Positions 49,841 to 59,110 of a stretch of 64,000 bases of DNA are shown here, in pieces; position 1 is the stretch's first letter; the number at the start of each line of letters is the position of its first letter. The translations under genes were made by a program, and so were the position numbers. The notes below the pieces were generated by a model. It ran no database searches and was not told the DNA's origin. It saw only the letters and a program-made list of their open reading frames with translations. The stretch is from Neobacillus niacini (lineage in GTDB: Bacteria; Bacillota; Bacilli; Bacillales; Cytobacillaceae): assembly GCF_023715785.1 (NCBI RefSeq), contig NZ_JAMBOX010000001.1, forward strand, positions 248,001 through 312,000. The letters run 5' to 3'.

Positions 49841-51090
49841 TTATTTAATTTTTGAAATTAATAAAGTTTCGCAGCACTTCTTGAACTTTTTCCGGCTGCC
49901 GCAAAGACAGAGTTCATTCCTTCCCGGCAATGGAGCACCTGCCGATTTTGCTTTATTAATTCTGCTTCTCTTGATCGCAGCAGCGAGTTTAAGCATTCTG
50001 CCATGTGCATAGCGGTACACCTGTTTATAACTTTCACAAAAAAATTCGACACCCGTATGGTTATTTTCACCTATGCGGTTTCTTGGGCATCCTCCATGAC
50101 ATAAATGAAGTAATTCGCAGGACTGACATTGTTCCGGAAGAGATGGCTTTTTCGATAAAAACTGCTCCATTCGTTCATGGTAAAGAATACTTTCTAGAGA
50201 ATCGTGTCTTATATTTCCCAATTTATATTTTTCATCAATAAAAAAGTCACACGGATAGGCATCACCGTTTTGTTCAAAGACAATTGTTCTGGACAGGTCT
50301 TTTGATGGATACAGGCTTCTGCTTGTTTATGAAGATAGACAGCAAGCATATTATCAAAGAAGCGAACAGAAATTTCTGGATTTCCATTGTTATGCCAAAT
50401 GTCAAACACTTCACACAGAAAGTCACCATATTGTTGGGGCGTAATCAAATATTTCCCTGACTGGATTGGATTCTGTGATTGAAAATCCATACAAGGAATA
50501 AATTGAATAAAGCCGAAGCCCTGACTTTTGTAGAAACCCATTAATTCTTTTGCTTAAAAATATTGTTTTCGTGTAAGACAGTTAATATATTAAACTCTAT
50601 ATTTGCCTCTTTTAAAAATTGGATGCCTCTCATAATGGACTTGAAACTGCCTTTCCGTGACCCGGTTATCCTTCTGGCATCGTTTATTTCCTCTGGACCA
50701 TCCAAACTTACCCCAACCAGAAAATTATATTTTTTAAAGAATTCGCCCATTCCTGATCAATTAAGGTGCCGTTTGTTTGAATGGCGTTACCAATAATCGT
50801 ATGATTAGGTGCGTATTTTGCTTGGAAATGAACCACTTTCTTAAAAAAGTCAATTCCCGCTAACAATGGCTCCCCGCCTTGCCAGGCAAACGGCACCACT
50901 CCTTTTTTTACGGCCATAACTCACGGATAAATTTTTTTAAGACATCGTCTTCTATTCGTTCTATTTGATCTGGCCTTCCATTACATCTGCTATAATAGCA
51001 ATAGTCACATGCGAGATTACAGGCCTCCGATACTGTTTTCCACATAACACTTGAAATCTTTTCACCCGCTGCGAATTCTCCCACTGCCAT
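49841..51090 (-). pseudogene. Frameshifted anaerobic sulfatase-maturating enzyme (radical SAM/SPASM)
   Basis: Five overlapping minus-strand pieces together make one anSME. Piece 1 (51090-50908) has the radical SAM triad CNLACDYCYY. Piece 2 (50917-50708) has FAWQGGEPLLAG and AIQTNGTLID. Piece 3 (50750-50541) has FLVGVSLDGPEEINDARR. Piece 4 (50541-50209) has FIQFIPCMDF and TPQQYGDF. Piece 5 (50221-49841) has the SPASM CQSCELLHLCHGGCPRNR and a SEC-C ending (GRNELCLCGSRKKFKKCC). At least four single-base frameshifts separate them, two at A or T runs. The family converts sulfatase Cys or Ser to formylglycine without oxygen. Sequencing error is possible but unlikely for four shifts in one gene. Confidence 0.88.
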
Positions 51091-51179
51091 CTTTGTCCAC
51101 TCCCTCAGGATGATATATTCAATGCTAGAAGATTCTTAAGAAAACGTATATGACTTGAATCACTGGAATTGATAAAAGC

Positions 51180-51220
51180 AAAAAAAGGAATAAGGTCGTG
51201 TTAAACCCTATCCCCTTTTT
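51180..51220 (-). terminator. Terminator of the PTS-sulfatase operon
   Basis: GGGATAGGG pairs with CCTTATTCC, with two wobbles, followed by a run of seven T on the minus strand, just after the HPr gene. Confidence 0.88.
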
Positions 51221-51223
51221 CAA

Positions 51224-51490
51224 TTATTGCCCGACGCCTTCTTTCACCACTGTATTCACCAGAGACGTAATGACGTCCTCTTCATCTGAGCCCGATGCAA
51301 CAATTTTTATCTCGGCTCCTTTTGGAATTCCAAGGGACATTACGCCCATAATGGATTTTAAGTTTACTGACTTCCCATTGAACTCAAGGTTTACATCCGA
51401 ATCAAATTTCGTGGCTTCCTTAACAAGGATGGTGGCTGGACGAGCATGAATCCCTGCTGGATCAATGACCTTCATTATTTTTTCTGCCAT
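51224..51490 (-). CDS. HPr family phosphocarrier protein, operon-specific paralogue
   Basis: PTS phosphocarrier of 88 residues. It has GIHARPAT with the phospho-accepting His15 and the [11 protein letters not shown] region with Ser46, the HPr-kinase site, so it should work both in phosphotransfer and with CcpA. Numbering uses the second ATG (51490), seven bases after AGGAGG. It ends the ula-like operon, away from any ptsI. The family copy for general PTS normally sits beside ptsI, so this is probably a second, dedicated HPr. Confidence 0.92.
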   Translation of the reverse strand: MAEKIMKVIDPAGIHARPATILVKEATKFDSDVNLEFNGKSVNLKSIMGVMSLGIPKGAEIKIVASGSDEEDVITSLVNTVVKEGVGQ

Positions 51491-51509
51491 CATTTAACCT
51501 CCTCTTCCA

Positions 51510-52226
51510 TTACACCCTTTGCCCATAATAAGCATTGGGGCCATGTTTGCGATAATAATGCTTATCCAATAGATAATTTGGGATTGGCTTTCTTTCTTTC
51601 ATTAATAGCTCGGAGAATAAAGCCATTTCCGCGACTTCCTCTAGTATAATGCTATTCATAACGGCTGCATCCACATCTTTCCCCCATGTAAATGGGCCGT
51701 GTCCATTCACGATCGCCCCTGGAACAGCTATTGGTGAAATACCTCTTGAAGTAAAGGTTTCAACAATCACGCGTCCAGTTTCCACTTCATAATCTTTTAG
51801 AACCTCTTCTTCTGTCAGTTCCCTCGTGCATGGAATATTCCCATAGAAAGCATCCGCATGAGTCGTGCCGTAAGGAGGGATATCCCTTCCGGATTGTGCC
51901 CACTCGACCGCATATTTAGAGTGGGTATGGACGACTGCGCCTATTTCCGGAAACGCCTTATACAGGACAAGATGTGTCGGTAGGTCGGAAGAAGGGGATA
52001 AATTCCCTTCTAATACCCTTCCATCCAAGTCCGTAACAACCATTTGATCGAAAGACATTGTCGAATAGGAAACCCCGCTGGGTTTAATGACGATAATACC
52101 TTCATCACGGTCTATCATACTTACATTTCCCCAAGTTAATTTCACTAACCCCGCCTTTGGCAAGGCAAGATTTGCTTCAAGTATCTTCTTCTTATATTGC
52201 TTGCAAAAACTTGTTTCCATAATCAA
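51510..52226 (-). CDS. ulaF: L-ribulose-5-phosphate 4-epimerase (UlaF/AraD type)
   Basis: Zinc-dependent class II aldolase-like epimerase, 238 residues, converting L-ribulose-5-P to D-xylulose-5-P. Motifs: [36 protein letters not shown], the zinc-binding [14 protein letters not shown], ending [15 protein letters not shown]. The start overlaps ulaE by 35 bases. The TTG at 52226 is spaced six bases from AGGAGG, the ATG at 52220 twelve bases. Last step of the ascorbate pathway. Confidence 0.93.
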   Translation of the reverse strand: MIMETSFCKQYKKKILEANLALPKAGLVKLTWGNVSMIDRDEGIIVIKPSGVSYSTMSFDQMVVTDLDGRVLEGNLSPSSDLPTHLVLYKAFPEIGAVVHTHSKYAVEWAQSGRDIPPYGTTHADAFYGNIPCTRELTEEEVLKDYEVETGRVIVETFTSRGISPIAVPGAIVNGHGPFTWGKDVDAAVMNSIILEEVAEMALFSELLMKERKPIPNYLLDKHYYRKHGPNAYYGQRV

Positions 52227-53070
52227 ATCCAGCCTCCTTTAGGATTGGGATCAAGAAATCCAAAGCCTTTCTTATTTCGCCTTCGTAATCATTGGATTTT
52301 TCAGACCACATTTCAATCAAAAATGGGCCATTATACTCAATTTCTTTTAATGTATGAAAACAACCAATAAAATCGACACATCCCTGACCAAAAGGAACAT
52401 CTTTAAATTTGCCAAGATTTTTATATGAAACGGGAACAGTATCCTTTAGATGAATGGCAGCAATTTCATTTTTGCCAATCCGTAACTCCTCGGCAGCGTC
52501 ATTTCCCCATGCCGATAAGTTGCCCAAATCAGGATAGACATACAGCCACGGTGAGTCTACTTTATTCGCTATTTTAATATACTTTGAAATAGAATTGATA
52601 AAGGTGTCATCCATAATTTCAATGGCAAGGATGATCTGCTTTTCTGCGGCCCATTGGCAGCTTACGATTAAATTTTCAATAAAAAGTTGTCGGGTCTGTT
52701 GGCTTTTAGCCTCATAGTAAACATCATATCCAGCTAATTGAATAACACGGACTCCCAAATCATGTGCTAAATCAATGGCCTTTTGCATAATGGTTAGCCC
52801 ATGAGAACGGAGGTTAGGGTCATGCGAACCCAAAGGAAAACGACGATGCCCGCTAAGACAGATAGATGGCACGGAAATGCCAGTTTCCAATTTTGCGAGT
52901 AAAAATTCTTTCTTTTGTTGTGATGTCCAGTCAAGGCGGTCTAATCTCTCATCCGATTCGTCAATAGACATTTCAACAAAGTCAAATCCCAAGCGTTTCG
53001 CAATTCGTAACCTCTCCAGCCAGGAGATATCTTTTGGTAAAGCTTTTTCATAGATCCCGATAGGGTTCAT
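52192..53070 (-). CDS. ulaE: L-ribulose-5-phosphate 3-epimerase (UlaE type)
   Basis: TIM-barrel epimerase of 292 residues converting L-xylulose-5-P to L-ribulose-5-P. Landmarks: [57 protein letters not shown] and FVQ-like [11 protein letters not shown]. The frame is open to 53190, but the ATG at 53070, eight bases after the ulaD stop and behind AAGAAGG, gives the usual length. Confidence 0.93.
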   Translation of the reverse strand: MNPIGIYEKALPKDISWLERLRIAKRLGFDFVEMSIDESDERLDRLDWTSQQKKEFLLAKLETGISVPSICLSGHRRFPLGSHDPNLRSHGLTIMQKAIDLAHDLGVRVIQLAGYDVYYEAKSQQTRQLFIENLIVSCQWAAEKQIILAIEIMDDTFINSISKYIKIANKVDSPWLYVYPDLGNLSAWGNDAAEELRIGKNEIAAIHLKDTVPVSYKNLGKFKDVPFGQGCVDFIGCFHTLKEIEYNGPFLIEMWSEKSNDYEGEIRKALDFLIPILKEAGFDYGNKFLQAI

Positions 53071-53077
53071 AACCTTC

Positions 53078-53716
53078 TTACCCCCAAATCCGTTCAATCT
53101 CAGCTTTAAATTCTCGAGCTGCCTGCTTTGGATCGGCGGCGTCCCTAATGCTTCTTCCTGCAATGAAAGTATAAACATCAATGCCTTCAAATAGTTTTAA
53201 TGTCTCGACTTCCAATCCGCCTGTCACGGAAACTTTAAATCCCATCTCCACTAATTGTTTGATTTTATCTAAATCAGATTCACTCCAGGTTAAGCCGGAT
53301 AACAGAGCATCACGGCTTTGATGGTAAACAACCTGTGTAAGACCTGCTTCCTTCCACTGACGTGCATGGTCAAATGTCCAATCGCCATAAAGTTCAACCT
53401 GCAAATCCTTTACCTCTTTTAGTGCAGCTTTCATGGTCGGAATGGTTGCAGAACAAATAACCGTCATCCAATCGGCACCGGCATCTGCACAATTTTTGCC
53501 GACAGTGGCTCCTGCATCTGCACATTTTGTATCCGCTAGAATGATTTTATCAGGATAAATCGCTCGCAAGCACCGGACAGCTTCCATTCCCTCCGCAAGG
53601 CACAAAATGGTTCCAGCTTCTACAATATCAACCTCATCACCAACTTTTAATATAGAGGAAATGGCATCACTTAATGTTGTATTATCCAATGCAATTTGTA
53701 AGTTAGGTAGAGACAT
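53078..53716 (-). CDS. ulaD: 3-keto-L-gulonate-6-phosphate decarboxylase (UlaD type)
   Basis: OMP decarboxylase-superfamily enzyme, 212 residues, releasing CO2 to form L-xylulose-5-P. Motifs: LQIALDNTTLSDA, EAGTILCLAEG, ILADTKCADAG with the D-x-K metal/catalytic set, VELYGDWTFDHA, and the phosphate-binding end VTGGLEVE and FIAGRSIRDAADP. It is part of the ula-like operon. Confidence 0.95.
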   Translation of the reverse strand: MSLPNLQIALDNTTLSDAISSILKVGDEVDIVEAGTILCLAEGMEAVRCLRAIYPDKIILADTKCADAGATVGKNCADAGADWMTVICSATIPTMKAALKEVKDLQVELYGDWTFDHARQWKEAGLTQVVYHQSRDALLSGLTWSESDLDKIKQLVEMGFKVSVTGGLEVETLKLFEGIDVYTFIAGRSIRDAADPKQAAREFKAEIERIWG

Positions 53717-53812
53717 AATGAAAATCTCCTTTTATAGGATATTTATTTCAGATTATTCTGAATATTTCTTGTGGCAACAGCCCACCTTTCATAAAGTAGA
53801 CTGTTGCATGTA

Positions 53813-54112
53813 TTAACGTAGGATATTGACTTCTTTGAACCAGTTCTCTAATTCCAGTTTTAATTCGCGATCATCCATAACATTTTGCAATGCTATGATA
53901 GGCACCCTGTTTATTGGTTTAATATCATTGGATAAATTTGCAGGGGTCACGATTAAATCAACGTCATGCTTTCCCATATCATTTAAACTGCAATGATAAA
54001 CCTGATAGTTAAACAACCTCAAGTCATTTAATATTTTTTCAATTTTATATTTTAGGATAATACAAGAGCCAATACCATTTCTTGAAACGACTAGTATATT
54101 TTGCATTAACAT
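53813..54112 (-). CDS. PTS IIB-like protein lacking the active-site cysteine
   Basis: 99 residues with the IIB fold pattern: an initial strand ILVVSRNGIGSCIILKYKIE, then HDVDLIVTPANLS and VPIIALQNVMDD. In functional IIB proteins the loop reads V-C-G-x-G-x-G-S; here the Cys position is Ser10 and a Cys appears later (GSC), outside the usual site. A normal IIB (56746-57066) is encoded in the same operon. I infer a decayed or regulatory IIB relative. Confidence 0.75.
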   Translation of the reverse strand: MLMQNILVVSRNGIGSCIILKYKIEKILNDLRLFNYQVYHCSLNDMGKHDVDLIVTPANLSNDIKPINRVPIIALQNVMDDRELKLELENWFKEVNILR

Positions 54113-54136
54113 ACTTCCTTATAGCTGCAATTTGGT

Positions 54137-55201
54137 TTATAAAAAGGACGGAAATGGTACATCATTTTCTCTTGAGAATGCATCATCAAATCCTCTTGGA
54201 TAATGATACTCTAGGTCATCCTTGTTGTCAGGGAATACAAACTTCCCGCCAACCTGCCAAACATATGGTTTAAACGAGTATTTTAACCGGTCTTTTTTGC
54301 TTTCCCATAATAATTGGAGCTCTTTCGGATCGGCTTGGAAATTAGACCAAATATCATAATGGACAGGAATGACAACCTTTGCATTTAAGGATTCTGCCAT
54401 TCTTAGCATATCTACAGAGGTAACCTTATCGGTAATCCCTCTTGGGTTTTCACCATAAGCGCCCAAGCAAACATCAACTTGATGCTCATTTCCATGCTTT
54501 GCAAACATATTGGAGTAATGGGAATCACCAGCATGGTATAAGCTTCCGCCAGGTGTTTTAAATAAGTAGTTAACAGCCACTAAATCCATATCTTGGGGCA
54601 TTTTCCCTTTCAATACTACATCATCGTCCGCTGTAATCAATGCCGTTCTGTCAAAAGCCTCTAGAACAACGACTTCTACATCCTTGATTTTAACCACGTC
54701 ACCTGGTTTTACGACTACACATCTATCGGCAGGCACTCCCCAGTTCTTCCAAATTTCCACAACGGCTTGGGGACCAATAAATGGAACAGACTCATCACAA
54801 TTTTGCAGAACCGCTGCAGCTGTATTGATATCAAGATGATCGGAATGAAAGTGAGTGACAATTAATGCATCCAAATTCTTAATGGCAAAAGGGTCGATGA
54901 CAAATGGGGCTGTTCGTAAATTAGGCTGTAATTTTTGAACGCCGCTCATTCGCTGCATCTGATGGCCTTCTTTCATCCATTTGTTCTTACCGGTCCGCTT
55001 TCCTGTTCCACACCATAGATCAACGAGAATATTGGCCTTTCCTTCAGTCTTTAGCCAAATCCCTGTACAGCCAAGCCACCAGGCCGCAAAGGTGCCTTTT
55101 TCAACGATTGTTTCTTCAATTTCTTCATTCAACCATGTACCCCACTCAGGGAATGTGTTTAAAATCCATGATTCGCGGGTAATATCGTTTACATTCGCCA
55201 T
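54137..55201 (-). CDS. ulaG: L-ascorbate-6-phosphate lactonase (UlaG type)
   Basis: Metallo-beta-lactamase-fold lactonase, 354 residues, opening L-ascorbate-6-P to 3-keto-L-gulonate-6-P. Motifs: [20 protein letters not shown], metal site [38 protein letters not shown], all typical of UlaG. It stands between the sulfatase and the Cys-less IIB. If the natural substrate is modified ascorbate, this enzyme would act after desulfation. Confidence 0.95.
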   Translation of the reverse strand: MANVNDITRESWILNTFPEWGTWLNEEIEETIVEKGTFAAWWLGCTGIWLKTEGKANILVDLWCGTGKRTGKNKWMKEGHQMQRMSGVQKLQPNLRTAPFVIDPFAIKNLDALIVTHFHSDHLDINTAAAVLQNCDESVPFIGPQAVVEIWKNWGVPADRCVVVKPGDVVKIKDVEVVVLEAFDRTALITADDDVVLKGKMPQDMDLVAVNYLFKTPGGSLYHAGDSHYSNMFAKHGNEHQVDVCLGAYGENPRGITDKVTSVDMLRMAESLNAKVVIPVHYDIWSNFQADPKELQLLWESKKDRLKYSFKPYVWQVGGKFVFPDNKDDLEYHYPRGFDDAFSRENDVPFPSFL

Positions 55202-55227
55202 CTATCTCTGCCTCTCTAGTATTGTAT

Positions 55228-56739
55228 TTATTTATGTGAAAAATTTACTTTAGACTCTTTCTCAAGCCCGATTCTTTCATATTGCTCAGGTGGTGCCTCA
55301 TTCTCGTCCATTAAAGTTAGAAGCTTTTCAACCATCATTTCCTCAATTTCTTTGTTTTGAATCGGCTGTACCTGATGCGGATCCGCTTCTAAATTAAACA
55401 ACATCGTTCCCCAATCATTCACCTTGTATTTGTCTTTTGCCGGAATTTTCAACACCTTAAGACCCTTCGTAAAAGAAAAGCCGTCTACAAATTCAGCCTT
55501 TGATAGTTCTGATACCGAGAAAAGGTTATGCATGTGCATGGGCATTAATGTGTAATTGTACAAATCGTTAATCTTTTCAGGCAATGCCGCTCGCATATAA
55601 ACATATTTCCCATCCGATACATTGACATGCCCGCTAAAAACGCCATACAAGCATGCTTCCCGCACTGGAGTATCATCCACAATGGTTTGTTTCAAAGGCT
55701 TTCCTTCCATATCTTTAGGGATGTCTACCTGAAAGAACTCCAGTAAAGTTGGTGCCCAATCAATCAACTGGACAAGGGATTGTCTTTTTTCATCACTGGC
55801 TTTTGCGCGAGGATCATAAACGAAAAGCGGTGTATTGGCAACCTCATTGAAATATGGAACTTGGTTTTTCCCCCAGTACTGATGCTCACCTAACATAAAT
55901 CCATGGTCAGTGCCGACAATTAACATCGTGTCTTCCCACATGTTATAACGGTCCATCAAATCCAGCACTTTACCTAAATTATAATCACACATCGTAACCA
56001 ACGCCTGATATTGCCGGCGCACATGATTAAGTTCCTCTTCTGTTTCCCCATCTAGCTTTCCGCGTGGCCAATCATAATGCCTTCCTTCATAGTGATGGTC
56101 ATAAATATCCATATAGTGGTCCATCACTTGAAATGGCTCATGCGGATCAAAGGTTTCGATTTGAAGGAGCCAGTTGTCTTCTTTCCAGTTGGTATTAATG
56201 AATTCACAACCCAGGTCAAATACTTTTGTCTGAGGCTGATCCTTCTCCCTTTGAATATACTGTCGATTCACCCAATCATAGCGCCAGAGGCTGGAAGTAG
56301 CGGTTCCTTGCTGATTGCTTGGAACACGGACTACTTCCGGTATATGCGGTTCACTAACCTGGGCTTTCCAATGATCGCCCTCTTGTCCTCTGACAATCTC
56401 CCAAGAGGAATATCGATTATGGTAGGTTGAGCCGCCATCTTCCCAATAATGCAAATGATCGCTAATAAGATGAGTATAAACACCAGACTTTTTTAACAAT
56501 TCCGGCATGGAATCATCAAACGGCTCAAGAGGTCCCCATTCCCTGTGCAGAAAATTCTTTCTACCTGTGTGAAGTTCTCTTCTGGCTGGAATACAAGGCA
56601 TACTTGAAACATAGCTATTTTCAAAGGTTACGCCCCGTTCAGCCAATCGTTTGAAGTTCGGTGCGTATGTTTCTTCATTTCCATATGGCGGAAGATAATG
56701 CTTATTCAAACTATCAAACAGTACTACGATTGCTTTCAT
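55228..56739 (-). CDS. Cytoplasmic type I sulfatase
   Basis: 503 residues, alkaline phosphatase-like fold. Metal ligand region VVLFDSLNKHYLPPYG at the start, then the formylglycine motif CIPAR with Cys49 (C-x-P-x-R) followed by RELHTGR, and later VGTDHGFMLGEHQYWGKN. There is no signal peptide, so it acts in the cytoplasm on an imported substrate. A Cys-type site needs FGE or anSME for activation. It lies six bases downstream of the IIB gene, between PTS and ascorbate genes. Confidence 0.93.
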   Translation of the reverse strand: MKAIVVLFDSLNKHYLPPYGNEETYAPNFKRLAERGVTFENSYVSSMPCIPARRELHTGRKNFLHREWGPLEPFDDSMPELLKKSGVYTHLISDHLHYWEDGGSTYHNRYSSWEIVRGQEGDHWKAQVSEPHIPEVVRVPSNQQGTATSSLWRYDWVNRQYIQREKDQPQTKVFDLGCEFINTNWKEDNWLLQIETFDPHEPFQVMDHYMDIYDHHYEGRHYDWPRGKLDGETEEELNHVRRQYQALVTMCDYNLGKVLDLMDRYNMWEDTMLIVGTDHGFMLGEHQYWGKNQVPYFNEVANTPLFVYDPRAKASDEKRQSLVQLIDWAPTLLEFFQVDIPKDMEGKPLKQTIVDDTPVREACLYGVFSGHVNVSDGKYVYMRAALPEKINDLYNYTLMPMHMHNLFSVSELSKAEFVDGFSFTKGLKVLKIPAKDKYKVNDWGTMLFNLEADPHQVQPIQNKEIEEMMVEKLLTLMDENEAPPEQYERIGLEKESKVNFSHK

Positions 56740-56745
56740 TCAGAA

Positions 56746-57066
56746 TTACCCCTTTACAGCATATTGGTAGTGTTCTGTTACAATCGACTGGATTTTGTTT
56801 CCAATGCCCTCTCCATCCATCATATTTTCAATCTCAATGACATGCTTGCCTCTGAAACTATCTAAATCCACAATATCCATTAGCTTTTTATTAACTGCGA
56901 CAATATCAGCCCAGTTTACATATCCGCCTACCTCACCGGCAGCAGCATGTTCTAAATTCGCTGAAATATTCCGCGCTTTTAATGCTTTAGATGTGACTGC
57001 TTCCAACATGGCACTGCTTCCTACTCCATAACCACAAACAAATAGAATGTTAATTGAATCTTTCAT
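56746..57066 (-). CDS. ulaB: PTS ascorbate-type IIB component
   Basis: 106 residues with a proper P-loop-like active site INILFVCGYGVGSSAMLE (Cys11), followed by NWADIVAVNKKLMDIVD. It receives phosphate from IIA and passes it to the sugar in IIC. Encoded between IIC (23 bases upstream) and the sulfatase. Confidence 0.93.
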   Translation of the reverse strand: MKDSINILFVCGYGVGSSAMLEAVTSKALKARNISANLEHAAAGEVGGYVNWADIVAVNKKLMDIVDLDSFRGKHVIEIENMMDGEGIGNKIQSIVTEHYQYAVKG

Positions 57067-57089
57067 TTTAATGCCTCCTATTTATTTCA

Positions 57090-58412
57090 TTAGGCCGCGT
57101 AAGGACCCATACCTAACAATTTAGCAATTAACTTTAATACTTCTGTTGCTGCTGGCCATACAGTTGAAAAGTCAAACATACCTGACCAGCCGACACCATC
57201 TGGGATACCCATAAGCGTTATGGCCCACACACTTCCAAAACTCTGAATCAATCCAAGTAAGATACCACAGACCATCGTCGATTTATAACCGCCAAAGCGG
57301 TTTGCAATCACCCCAATTGGGCCGCCGGCGAAGAACAAAGGAACAAATCCAGGAATGACCATAATCGGGCTCTTGAATACCAAGAGTAATCCCATTGCCA
57401 TTAAAGTTCCAAAAGTCGTAAAGATAAACCCAAGTGTTGCCGCATTAGCGGAGAATGGGAGCAAGGCCGCAACATCAATCGCAGGCACCGCATTTGGAAT
57501 CAGCTTTTCTTGTATTCCTTTAAACGATGCACTAATTTCCCCAACCATCATCCGGACACCTTGCAGCAAAATCACCATGTACATGGAGAACTGCAAACCT
57601 AATGTGATAATATAAATCAGCCAGTTTTGGCCGCCTGACATCTCTTCGATCTTTGGGATACCAATGGTCAACAGGAATCCACCCGTGAAAATTGTCATGA
57701 TAATCGAAATGGCAGTAACGTTATGGTTAAAGATAGATAACCAGCCTGGAAGTTTAAGATTTTCTGCATCTTCCTTTTCCGGGTCGCCAAACCAATGAGC
57801 AAATTTAGAGAAAAACCAAACCCCAACGTTTTCATTGTGGCCAATCGTGAAGCCGGCATTATTCGTTGCCTTGGCGACCGCATTAATTGGTAATGTCGTA
57901 GAGAACGCCCAATAAATACCTAACAAAATCCCTGATAATATAATGGCCGGAACCCATCCAATACCAAGCCAGTAAGAAACGAGCCATAATAATGCTTGCG
58001 AATGAGCAACTCCAGCGTTACCAGTCAAAAAGATACCTTTTGCCTTCGTATATTTTCCAAAAAACACAAGTATCAAGTTAACGAAGAAAGCGATAACAAA
58101 AACATAACCAACAAATCCAAAATTATTCCCCAACGCTTCTTGAGTCGTTGCTTTCATCGCATAAGAGTCCATTAAGTACCCTTTTATGCCGTATTCCTTA
58201 CTCACAGCATCAACTATTGGCTTAAATGTTTGTGAGAATTGATTGCCGCCGAATAATACCAGCAGCAAACCTACTGCCGCACTCACAGCCCCCGTAATCA
58301 CTTTAACAGGTGGTTTTTTACTTAAAGCGTAACCAACCCCGACTAATAAACCAATGATAATGGCGGGTTGAGTTAAAAACTCTTTAATGATGTTAAAAAT
58401 AGTTTCTAGCAT
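57090..58412 (-). CDS. ulaA: PTS ascorbate-type IIC permease (UlaA/SgaT)
   Basis: Membrane permease of 440 residues with ten or more helices, of the SgaT/UlaA family: IIGLLVGVGYALSKKPPVKV, GAVSAAVGLLLVLFGG, NENVGVWFFSKFAHWFGDPE, GEISASFKGIQEKLIPNAVP and GPIGVIANRFGGYKS. The ATG at 58412 follows GGGGAG; the TTG at 58427 would lie upstream of that site. Family members transport L-ascorbate; a sulfated derivative is my inference from the neighbours. Confidence 0.94.
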   Translation of the reverse strand: MLETIFNIIKEFLTQPAIIIGLLVGVGYALSKKPPVKVITGAVSAAVGLLLVLFGGNQFSQTFKPIVDAVSKEYGIKGYLMDSYAMKATTQEALGNNFGFVGYVFVIAFFVNLILVFFGKYTKAKGIFLTGNAGVAHSQALLWLVSYWLGIGWVPAIILSGILLGIYWAFSTTLPINAVAKATNNAGFTIGHNENVGVWFFSKFAHWFGDPEKEDAENLKLPGWLSIFNHNVTAISIIMTIFTGGFLLTIGIPKIEEMSGGQNWLIYIITLGLQFSMYMVILLQGVRMMVGEISASFKGIQEKLIPNAVPAIDVAALLPFSANAATLGFIFTTFGTLMAMGLLLVFKSPIMVIPGFVPLFFAGGPIGVIANRFGGYKSTMVCGILLGLIQSFGSVWAITLMGIPDGVGWSGMFDFSTVWPAATEVLKLIAKLLGMGPYAA

Positions 58413-58434
58413 GAATCCACTCCCCAATCAATAA

Positions 58435-58875
58435 TTATCCAATTAACTGCAATAACTCGTTTTGATCTTTAACACGATAAATCTTTTCAAATACTTCTTC
58501 TTGAGAGAACAAAGTGGCGATTTGCGGTAACGCATTCCCAAGATGGTTTTCATTACTTGTCGCTGCCAAGCACACTAGAATATCTACCTCTTGGTCTCCG
58601 GGAAACATGACAGGAGATGATAATGTAACAAAGCTAAATGAATCTTTCAGGACATACTCACCCGGTCTGGCATGGGGCATGGCCATTTTGGGGCAAAGGA
58701 TATAATAAGCCCCCATTTCTTCTGTCGACATAATAATCTCGTCATAATATATCTCTGTGACTGCCTTTGATTTGATCAACGGTTCCACAGCCAGCCGAAT
58801 CGCTTCCTTCCATGTAGCGGCTTTGGCATTTAGCACTATCGATTGATTTTCAATTAACGATTCTTTTAAGTCCAC
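58435..58875 (-). CDS. ulaC: PTS ascorbate-type IIA component
   Basis: 146-residue IIA of the mannitol/fructose-like family with phosphorylation site MAMPHARPGEYV (His68), followed by LVCLAATSNENHLGNALPQI. First gene of the ten-gene minus-strand operon (IIA-IIC-IIB-sulfatase-lactonase-IIB'-UlaD-UlaE-UlaF-HPr). Confidence 0.94.
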   Translation of the reverse strand: MDLKESLIENQSIVLNAKAATWKEAIRLAVEPLIKSKAVTEIYYDEIIMSTEEMGAYYILCPKMAMPHARPGEYVLKDSFSFVTLSSPVMFPGDQEVDILVCLAATSNENHLGNALPQIATLFSQEEVFEKIYRVKDQNELLQLIG

Positions 58876-58938
58876 TCTTTTACCCCTTTCCCTAAAAAAC
58901 GATTTAGACTGCGAAACTTTCGAAAAAACTACCTAACA

Positions 58939-58970
58939 AAGAAAACGTTTTCTTATTTGCCTTTATTGTA
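58939..58970 (-). promoter_or_regulatory. Operon promoter -10 and cre-like palindrome
   Basis: Minus-strand TACAAT (58970-58965), then the 16-bp perfect palindrome AAGAAAACGTTTTCTT (58954-58939). The palindrome matches the core of the CcpA cre consensus with one symmetrical mismatch on each side. It lies just downstream of the -10, suited to repression. The -35 is poor, as expected for an activator-dependent PRD-controlled promoter. Confidence 0.65.
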
Positions 58971-59049
58971 ACACTGTATAAATTTTTAAAAAGTACGGAA
59001 TATTCCCACTTGAGGTGTACAATGGTTGACTTTTTATTTTCAAAATTTT

Positions 59050-59058
59050 TGCTAAAAT
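59050..59058 (+). promoter_or_regulatory. Extended -10 promoter of the FGE gene
   Basis: TGCTAAAAT, an extended -10, 52 bases upstream of the ATG at 59111, in the divergent gap with the PTS operon. Confidence 0.5.
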
Positions 59059-59110
59059 AGTAGATACCATTGAAAAAAAGATATTCTATCAATCAAAGGA
59101 GTGATACCCA

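Noticed and set aside
49841-51090. Five separate small genes instead of one pseudogene
   Set aside because: The pieces line up in order as parts of a single radical SAM/SPASM maturase, each losing the frame where the next begins.
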